Assembly (NCBI RefSeq): GCF_900187305.1
Contig: NZ_LT906434.1
Location: 62,001-126,000 of the forward strand
Reading direction: 5' to 3'
Length of the DNA stretch: 64,000 bases
Source: Neisseria zoodegmatis
GTDB taxonomy: Bacteria > Pseudomonadota > Gammaproteobacteria > Burkholderiales > Neisseriaceae
Under the pieces are notes generated by a model. It had not been told where the DNA came from, did no database searches, and saw nothing but the letters and a program-made list of their open reading frames with translations. A program made the position numbers and the translations under genes. Below are positions 55,176 through 64,000 of the stretch, piece by piece; within the stretch, counting starts at the first letter, position 1; the number at the start of each line of letters is the position of its first letter.

Positions 55176-56072
55176 TCAGCGGCAAGATCTGCGGTTCAGT
55201 CTGCCGTAGCGGTCTACAACATTCTGAATGGCTTGGGCGGTTTTATCGTCCACACCGAAGAAGGTAACGTGCATTTTGGCAACGCTCAGGCTTCTATCGT
55301 TGATGCCGTTGTCTCTGCCGCCCTGCTCTTGGATGCGCGTACCGCCGAAACCTGCGGTGGCAAGTCGCGAAATCAACACTTGCGCGGCAGAACGGCTGCT
55401 CACCACGCCCACGCTGATATCGCCTTCATGTAATGAACCGCTGAAGCCTTTTGCGGCCAATCTGTCGAGTTGCTCAATGGCATCGCCGTCGGCAGATACC
55501 AACACCCGGTAGGTTTTTTCAGACGGCCCGGTAGATTTTTTGCTATTGCTGCGTTTTTCTACCGTGCGCGATGCGGCATGCGGCCATTGTTGGAGCAGGC
55601 CTTTGATGCGGTGGTAGGCATCTTCGTCCAAAGTGATGGAAGCGGTAGAAACGCACTGACCGGTGCTGCGGCTGTGTTCTTTTTGCTCTTGGGCAAGCTG
55701 CTCGGCTTTTTCACGGGCGGCGCGTTCTTTTTCCTGCTGCTCGCGTTTGGCCTTTTCTTCCCGCTCTTTTCTCTCTTTAGCGAGCTCTTCTTCTTTCACT
55801 TTCTGTGCCAGTGCCGCGAGCACCACTTCATCGTCCAGCGGCTCCGATGCCACAGGACGCGGTTCGTTTTTGTTGATCCAATCAGGATAGAGGATTTCGG
55901 GCGGGCTGTCTTTGGCGGGGGAAGCCGGCGGTGTCAGCTCTTGTTGCGCACCGCCCACAATCGGCACCGTCGGCGCGACTGCGGTTTTCTGTTTTTCTGC
56001 TACACGGCTGGCAACCATTCCCCCGAAAACGATGATGTTTAATGCCACCAGCACAGCAAATAGCCATTTCAT
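55176..56072 (-). CDS. SPOR-domain membrane protein
   Basis: 298 residues. One N-terminal membrane anchor (about 3-22), then a long Lys/Glu-rich coiled-coil-like stretch (about 90-135), then a C-terminal SPOR-like domain with two repeats ([20 protein letters not shown] and [20 protein letters not shown]). SPOR domains bind denuded peptidoglycan at the septum in other bacteria. The start overlaps the stop of birA-coaX by 4 bases (ATGA). Confidence 0.75.
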   Translation of the reverse strand: MKWLFAVLVALNIIVFGGMVASRVAEKQKTAVAPTVPIVGGAQQELTPPASPAKDSPPEILYPDWINKNEPRPVASEPLDDEVVLAALAQKVKEEELAKERKEREEKAKREQQEKERAAREKAEQLAQEQKEHSRSTGQCVSTASITLDEDAYHRIKGLLQQWPHAASRTVEKRSNSKKSTGPSEKTYRVLVSADGDAIEQLDRLAAKGFSGSLHEGDISVGVVSSRSAAQVLISRLATAGFGGTRIQEQGGRDNGINDRSLSVAKMHVTFFGVDDKTAQAIQNVVDRYGRLNRRSCR

Positions 56073-57826
56073 TGTTGTTGTATCCAGTTAAGTAAGCCGT
56101 AAATCACAAGATTATCTACAATTTTAACGGTGTTGTCCAAAGCAAATACAGGCGGTAGCGCTTGCACGACTTTCGGCGCTCCGCCGCCGGTAATGATGAG
56201 GTCAACGGGCTTGTCCGGCCCCACTTTTTCTTTCAATCTGGCGTGCATCAGTAAAATCGATCCGCATACGGCATCCATGATTCCGCTGGCCAGCGCGTTG
56301 GCCGTGGTGGTGGGAAACGGGTAAACGCGCCCGAGCGGGCGGTTGAGGTTGGCGGTTTTCAAAGCCATGGCTTCTTTCATCAAATGAAAGCCGGGCATGA
56401 TGGTACCGCCGAGATAATGGTTGTCATCCGTCAGCGCATCTACGGTAACGGCTGTGCCGCAGCTCACCACCACGCAGGCATTGCGGGTAAAACGGCGGCT
56501 GCCGAGCGCATTAAACCACCGGTCGGCACCGTGTTCTTCGACATTGCGGTAATGGTTGCGAATGCCGAGCGCTTGGGGCATAGACGCATGCCATTCCACC
56601 GGTTTCGACAATTGCTCCGCCACCAAGGCTTTTTTGGCTTCGCCGCACACGGCACTTCCTACGATGCGGATATCGAGGCCGTCTGAACGCTCCCGCCACT
56701 CCGCACCAAGCAGGCTCAAGTCGCGGTAAGGCGAGCGACCGGTATGAACAATCGCACCATCTTCCACCCATGCCCATTTCAATTGGCTGTTGCCGCCGTC
56801 GAGCAGTAGATAATGGCCGGAAGAGGCCGTCTGAACGGGTTGCGGTCGGTTATCGGGTCGCAGACTGATTTCGCCGCTGACGATAGTCCGCTCCGTCGCG
56901 CCGGTCTGCAAACGCAAAGCACCTTCGGCAGTCACGCCCGCCATCACGCCTTCATAGAGGATTTCGCCGTTTTGCAGCAGGCACACGGGGCGGCGGTAAT
57001 CACGGTTAGCCGCGAGATAATCGTCCGCCAAAACGCCGAATCCGTTTTGCTCAAACCGTGCCAATACGCTGTTTAGATCGCCCAACAAAGCCGACAACAA
57101 AACATCTGCGCTCACAGCGGATGAGGATGAGGCCGTCTGAAAAGCCGCCTGCACCGACGTTGCGTTTTCCACCTCTTTCGGCAAAACAAAATTAATGCCG
57201 ATGCCAATCACCGCCACGGTTTTGCCGCCGCTACGCACGGTTTCAATCAGAATCCCGCCGAGCTTGTCGCAGCCCACCATCAAATCGTTCGGCCATTTGA
57301 TTTGCGCGGGCACGCCGAGTTTGAACAAAGCATTTCGGCACGCCAAAGCCACCGCCAAGGCCAATGCACCCAACTCGTGCTGTCTCTGCTCAAACACTCT
57401 GCCGAAGCTGAACATCAAGCATTCACCCAAACGATTGTGCCATGCCCGACCTTGTCTGCCGCGCCCTTTGCTTTGCTGATGCGCCACCACCAACAAACCT
57501 TGAGCCTGATCCGGCGCATTTTTAGCCGCATCCAATACGATATCATTGCTGGACGTGCATTCATGATACAAGGCCGTCTGAAAACCGTGTTCGACACCGA
57601 TTTGCTGCAAACGTGTTTCATCAAACACCGCCAAAGGCCGCACCAAACGCCACTGCCCATCATGCTGCCGCAACAATCCGCGCACATGCGGCGGCATCTG
57701 CTGCCACAAGCAATTGATTTGATGCGGCCTCAAGCCGATATTTTTGCTTAACGCCGATACATGTTGAGGCAGGCCGTCTGAAAGAGCGGCAAGCAGCTTC
57801 CAATGCTGCTGTTTGAGCGCAGTCAT
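56069..57826 (-). CDS. birA-coaX: BirA biotin-protein ligase fused to type III pantothenate kinase CoaX
   Basis: 585 residues. An N-terminal winged-helix region (about 1-65) resembles the BirA repressor domain. The biotin ligase domain follows with [11 protein letters not shown] and KWPNDLMVG (about 130-200) and the C-terminal BirA domain to about 320. From about 345 the CoaX domain begins [18 protein letters not shown], with [23 protein letters not shown] and [12 protein letters not shown]. It joins biotin attachment to the first step of coenzyme A synthesis in one polypeptide; the fusion is known from Neisseria. ATGA overlaps tie it to hldE2 upstream and the SPOR gene downstream. Confidence 0.92.
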   Translation of the reverse strand: MTALKQQHWKLLAALSDGLPQHVSALSKNIGLRPHQINCLWQQMPPHVRGLLRQHDGQWRLVRPLAVFDETRLQQIGVEHGFQTALYHECTSSNDIVLDAAKNAPDQAQGLLVVAHQQSKGRGRQGRAWHNRLGECLMFSFGRVFEQRQHELGALALAVALACRNALFKLGVPAQIKWPNDLMVGCDKLGGILIETVRSGGKTVAVIGIGINFVLPKEVENATSVQAAFQTASSSSAVSADVLLSALLGDLNSVLARFEQNGFGVLADDYLAANRDYRRPVCLLQNGEILYEGVMAGVTAEGALRLQTGATERTIVSGEISLRPDNRPQPVQTASSGHYLLLDGGNSQLKWAWVEDGAIVHTGRSPYRDLSLLGAEWRERSDGLDIRIVGSAVCGEAKKALVAEQLSKPVEWHASMPQALGIRNHYRNVEEHGADRWFNALGSRRFTRNACVVVSCGTAVTVDALTDDNHYLGGTIMPGFHLMKEAMALKTANLNRPLGRVYPFPTTTANALASGIMDAVCGSILLMHARLKEKVGPDKPVDLIITGGGAPKVVQALPPVFALDNTVKIVDNLVIYGLLNWIQQQ

Positions 57827-58332
57827 TTATTCTCCGCCGCTTCAACCGCGCGGATTTTCGCCAAAGTCTGCGTAGTAGAAGTTTGATGTAAAAAAGGAAT
57901 CGAATACACCTTACCGCCTCGGGCAAGCGTTTCCTGCGCCCCGACAATTTTCTCCACTGGCCAATCACCGCCCTTAATCAAAATATCCGGCTTCACCAAC
58001 TCAATCAAAGCTGCCGGCGTATCCTCATCAAACCAAGTAACCAAATCCACGCTGGCCAACGAAGCTGCTACTGCGGCACGATTGGGCAAAGAATTAATCG
58101 GACGGTCGCTGCCCTTACCCTGCCGTTTGACCGAAGCATCGGTATTTAAAGCCAAAATCAACGCCGCCCCGGCAGAACGCGCCTGTGCCAAATAAGTTAC
58201 ATGGCCCCGATGCAGAATATCGAAACAGCCATTGGTAAAAACCAACGGACGCGGTAAAGCAGCAAGGCTTTCCGCCAACCGCTCCGGCGGACAAATTTTT
58301 CGCTCAAAATCAGGTAAAGGCCAGTTTTGCAT
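57823..58332 (-). CDS. hldC: D-beta-D-heptose 1-phosphate adenylyltransferase (HldE C-terminal type)
   Basis: 169 residues from ATG 58332; the frame upstream adds a non-family stretch. It is a stand-alone nucleotidyltransferase domain with [13 protein letters not shown] (HxGH), [13 protein letters not shown] and DILIKGGDW. It makes ADP-heptose for lipooligosaccharide core synthesis; in E. coli this domain is fused to the kinase as HldE, while Neisseria keeps them separate (rfaE2). Overlaps birA by 4 bases (ATGA). Confidence 0.9.
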   Translation of the reverse strand: MQNWPLPDFERKICPPERLAESLAALPRPLVFTNGCFDILHRGHVTYLAQARSAGAALILALNTDASVKRQGKGSDRPINSLPNRAAVAASLASVDLVTWFDEDTPAALIELVKPDILIKGGDWPVEKIVGAQETLARGGKVYSIPFLHQTSTTQTLAKIRAVEAAENK

Positions 58333-58429
58333 AATGAACTTCCAAACGGAAAACAAGATGTCGGAATGATACCGAAGCACAAGGTTTAATGAAAGATGCG
58401 GGGGATATTAATGAATTTTTCAGACGGCA

Positions 58430-58729
58430 TCAGATGTTGGAAAAGGTCGGGCTGTTTATATTTTTTATACTAAACAGCTTTTGTTTTTTGCTGAAATGAT
58501 TGTTTCGTGATTTTTGAGCATTTTCAAGAATGATGCGGCTTCGTTGTGCCTTTCGGCACTCTTGGCACCTCTCACAAATACCTGAATGGGTCTTCAAGCA
58601 AAAAAAACAATAAGTGTAAATAATGCCGGGCTTTTCTACACACAAAAAACATAGGATCTCATTCATTACGATGCTATCAAATACACCGCCAACCACCGTA
58701 TCAGTTACAACGTTCAAAGTTTCAGACAC
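58430..58729 (-). CDS. Putative small cysteine-rich (zinc-ribbon-like) protein
   Basis: 99 codons with a GTG start at 58729. Three CxxC pairs (27/30, 41/44 and 52/55, plus Cys58) look like a zinc-binding arrangement: CFLC, CFFC and CERCQEC, followed by a basic helix KAQRSRIILENAQKSR. There is no clear ribosome site, and the ends are AT-rich and low in complexity, so it could equally be the remnant of a longer gene. I do not recognise the family. Confidence 0.35.
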   Translation of the reverse strand: MSETLNVVTDTVVGGVFDSIVMNEILCFLCVEKPGIIYTYCFFCLKTHSGICERCQECRKAQRSRIILENAQKSRNNHFSKKQKLFSIKNINSPTFSNI

Positions 58730-59075
58730 CCCATCGTCTCCCCACCTTCTATCTCTCTTCCGTCAACGGGAGAGATTTAATGGTGGTAACGTCAGTTAAG
58801 GAATGGAATCATTCCCGCCTTCCTTACAACCGTTGCGACCTGCTTTACCGGTAAGCTCCGGGTTTCAGACGGCCTCCCGCTTCCTGTCTTCGCTTCAACC
58901 GCCTTCCCCTGCACTGTCGTCCTTCTGCCGTTACTTTTATAACGCATTAGAACCGACACCCGCATTCTTTTCCCGCCCACAAATAAGCGGCCGGACACTC
59001 CCGCATCCGGCCGCTACCTATGTCTATTTAACCGTCACCGACATCAACTACCGACGACGGCAATCCCAGCATTAA
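58730..59075. other. Intergenic region downstream of comEA
   Basis: I see one DUS (about 58865) and no gene with a ribosome site or recognisable product. Short frames on both strands here look like noise. Confidence 0.5.
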
Positions 59076-59387
59076 TCAGCGCTTCTCTTTAGCCTTCTCC
59101 TTCAGCGCCGGCACCGCCGCTTTGGCCGGCTTCTTACCGCCACCAACCGTCGCCTCATCGCGCAGCTTGGCTAAAATACCCTCGCCGATACCCTTCACAT
59201 TCTTCAAATCGTCAACACTCTTAAACTGACCGTTGTGCTGACGGTACTCCACAATCGCCGCCGCCTTCGACGGACCGATACCCGGCAGCGCCTTCAATTC
59301 CTCCGCCGTCGCCGTATTGATATTCACCGCCGCCAGCGATACCGCCGACCACAACAGAGCCAGCGCACCCGCTAAATATTTCTTCAT
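59076..59387 (-). CDS. comEA: ComEA-like DNA-binding competence protein
   Basis: 103 residues. A signal peptide (ALALLWSAVSLAA) is followed by a double helix-hairpin-helix domain (NINTATAEELKALPGIGPSK and SVDDLKNVKGIGEGILAKL) and a Lys/Ala-rich tail. The protein binds incoming DNA in the periplasm during transformation. Gonococci carry several comE copies linked to rRNA operons, and this gene lies likewise just downstream of the 5S gene on the same strand. AGAAGGA precedes ATG 59387. Confidence 0.92.
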   Translation of the reverse strand: MKKYLAGALALLWSAVSLAAVNINTATAEELKALPGIGPSKAAAIVEYRQHNGQFKSVDDLKNVKGIGEGILAKLRDEATVGGGKKPAKAAVPALKEKAKEKR

Positions 59388-59712
59388 CTTCTAAATCCTT
59401 CTTGATGGTTTTCCGTAACGTGTCATACCTGCGGCCTCTACCAACAGGCAATATACCTCACACTGCCCGCACAGGCAGTCCGAACCATCATAAACAGATT
59501 CCCAACACCCTTCAAATACTTTTAACTATAGTTACTATATACATAGAGAACATTGTCTCTCCCCAACAACAAGCTCGTCTTTCCATTACAGCTCTGCTCT
59601 CTTTGCTCCGCTACAACCAACCTTCTTCTGTATCCATTCTGCACAAACCTACCGGCAAACCAACCTTCTGAAACACCCATATTCAACTGTCTTGGCAAAT
59701 CAAAATACTAAA
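59388..59712. other. Spacer between the rRNA operon and comEA
   Basis: No gene is supported. The comEA promoter must lie here if the rRNA terminator at 59713 is effective; the AT-rich stretch around 59520-59550 is the best place for it. Confidence 0.45.
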
Positions 59713-59740
59713 ACCCCCGATACGCAAGTATCGGGGGTTC
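59713..59740 (-). terminator. Terminator of the rRNA operon
   Basis: AACCCCCGATAC pairs with GTATCGGGGGTT across a GCAA loop. On the minus strand the stem is followed by TTAGTATTTTG. It lies ten bases after the 5S end. Confidence 0.85.
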
Positions 59741-59750
59741 GAAATAAGTG

Positions 59751-59864
59751 TCTGGCAGTGACCTACTTTCACATGGGTATCCACACTATCATCGGCGCTG
59801 AGTCGTTTCACGGTCCTGTTCGGGATGGGAAGGCGTGGGACCAACTCGCTATGGCCGCCAGACG
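59751..59864 (-). rRNA. rrf: 5S ribosomal RNA
   Basis: On the minus strand the gene begins TCTGGCGGCCATAGCGAGTT and ends CACTGCCAGACAC, with the conserved CCCATCCCGAACAG loop. The ends pair with each other, fixing the borders to within a few bases. Confidence 0.95.
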
Positions 59865-60002
59865 TAAACTGTACAAATCGGTAAGCCGTTATGGAAGCTC
59901 GCTTCCACTTATTTATTCTTTAATCAACGGTGATGTGTATCAGCCTCACAAGACTGATGTAAGCTTATTCAAAGAAACTATCCAAAGTCCTTCAAATGAT
60001 AG

Positions 60003-62886
<2,884 letters not shown>

Positions 62887-63215
62887 TCTATCATTTCAAG
62901 AACCTCTCTGACTTCGTTGTTTCGGCGTTGACTACCTACCCAACTTGAAGTCTTTACTCTGACAAAGCTTACTGCTTGTTGTGTACCGAACTGTGCCTTT
63001 TGTGTTTCACAGTTCAGTCGATACAATCATCACCCAAATACTGCGGCTTACCTGTTACAGTAAGCCAACATTGTCTTTGTTTGTTGATTTCGGCTTTCCA
63101 ATTTGTTAAAGATCAATGCGTTTTACATGAAACAAACTTTTGTCTCAAACTTCGCAAATTAAAATGAGCTGCGCATTGTAGCAGCTAACTTTAATTTGTA
63201 AAGTCTTTAAATGTT
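62887..63215. other. 23S to tRNA-Ala spacer
   Basis: This holds half of the 23S processing stem and the boxA antitermination site, and no coding region. Confidence 0.6.
63102..63115 (-). promoter_or_regulatory. boxA antitermination site in the rRNA spacer
   Basis: On the minus strand TGATCTTTAACAAA closely matches the boxA consensus TGCTCTTTAACAA bound by NusB/NusE, in its usual place between tRNA-Ala and 23S. Confidence 0.65.
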
Positions 63216-63291
63216 TGGTGGAGGCAAACGGGATCGAACCGATGACCCCCTGCTTGCAAAGCAGGTGCTCTACCAACTGAGCTATGCCCCC
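63216..63291 (-). tRNA. tRNA-Ala (UGC)
   Basis: Minus strand: GGGGGCATAGCTCAGTTGG start, anticodon loop with TGC inside CTTTGCAAG, T-arm GGTTCGATCC, encoded CCA end. Confidence 0.97.
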
Positions 63292-63340
63292 ATACTCTTA
63301 CTCAAGTATCGATACTGCTTACTCTTGCTTTGAGAATGTC

Positions 63341-63417
<77 letters not shown>

Positions 63418-63585
63418 AAGGTCTCTTTGCTTTCCAATATGCCAACAACCATCCTTCTTAATCCGAATAACCTTTTCGGTCATGCTCGGCTTAAAAGTAA
63501 TTCATGCAGCACATCTTCAAGCTTAAACGCATCTTTAATATCACAGTTTACCGATAAGTGTGAGTGCCTCTCAGCCTCTTTTCTC

Positions 63586-64000
<415 letters not shown>

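Noticed and set aside
58792..58998. 68-codon minus-strand frame near comEA
   Set aside because: It includes the translation of a DUS and shows no recognisable domain or ribosome site.

Overview
The window is a chromosomal segment of a Neisseria species (Neisseriaceae). The main evidence is the very frequent 12-mer AGGCCGTCTGAA and its reverse complement. This is the AG dialect of the neisserial DNA uptake sequence (DUS), often arranged as inverted pairs at gene ends. The meningococcal/gonococcal AT form (ATGCCGTCTGAA) is rare here. Other neisserial traits are a BirA-CoaX fusion, comEA beside an rRNA operon, pglC/pglD homologues and a PilS/PilR-type pair.

Layout. 1-7.2 kb (minus strand): a TPR protein cut by the window edge, rsmJ, pilR/pilS and parC. 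7.5-13.8 kb (plus): Nudix hydrolase, TM2 protein, pdxA, two small unknown genes, beta-carbonic anhydrase, nadD, rsfS, tRNA-Pro/Arg/His and nrdR. 13.9-16.8 kb (minus): a decayed peptide (bacteriocin-type) export locus. Both the C39-peptidase ABC exporter and the HlyD-like adaptor are deletion-bearing pseudogenes, a 142-bp miniature element sits in the exporter, and several small membrane-protein genes surround them. 17.3-19.0 kb: a lipoprotein gene and ribD.

19.4-40.5 kb is a Wzy-dependent polysaccharide locus. It begins with the four enzymes for UDP-2,3-diacetamido-glucuronic acid (wbpA, B, D, E type), interrupted by a GlpD-like flavoprotein. It continues with a flippase, three GT4 glycosyltransferases, a Wzy polymerase and a phosphoglycosyltransferase, then a translationally coupled ATP-grasp/HAD pair. 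It ends with pglC/pglD-type genes for a 4-amino-trideoxy sugar and the export set wza-wzb-wzc. A 3' gene remnant lies just before pglC.

40.6-48.2 kb (minus) is a trans-4-hydroxyproline catabolic region: sodium symporter, semialdehyde dehydrogenase, DapA-like deaminase, D-amino-acid dehydrogenase, hydroxyproline epimerase and an AraC regulator. It is punctuated by copies of a 76-bp palindromic repeat with a strict 27-22-27 layout. 48.2-59.4 kb holds mscS, a lipoprotein, prfB without a frameshift site, a degenerate M16 peptidase, dienelactone hydrolase, a TRIC/UPF0126 channel, SPOR protein, birA-coaX, hldE2 and comEA. From 59.7 kb to the end lies an rRNA operon on the minus strand (16S-tRNA-Ile-tRNA-Ala-23S-5S), with the 16S cut by the window edge.

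No transposase gene, prophage or CRISPR array was seen. All family assignments come from reading motifs and remembered family features; no searches were run.
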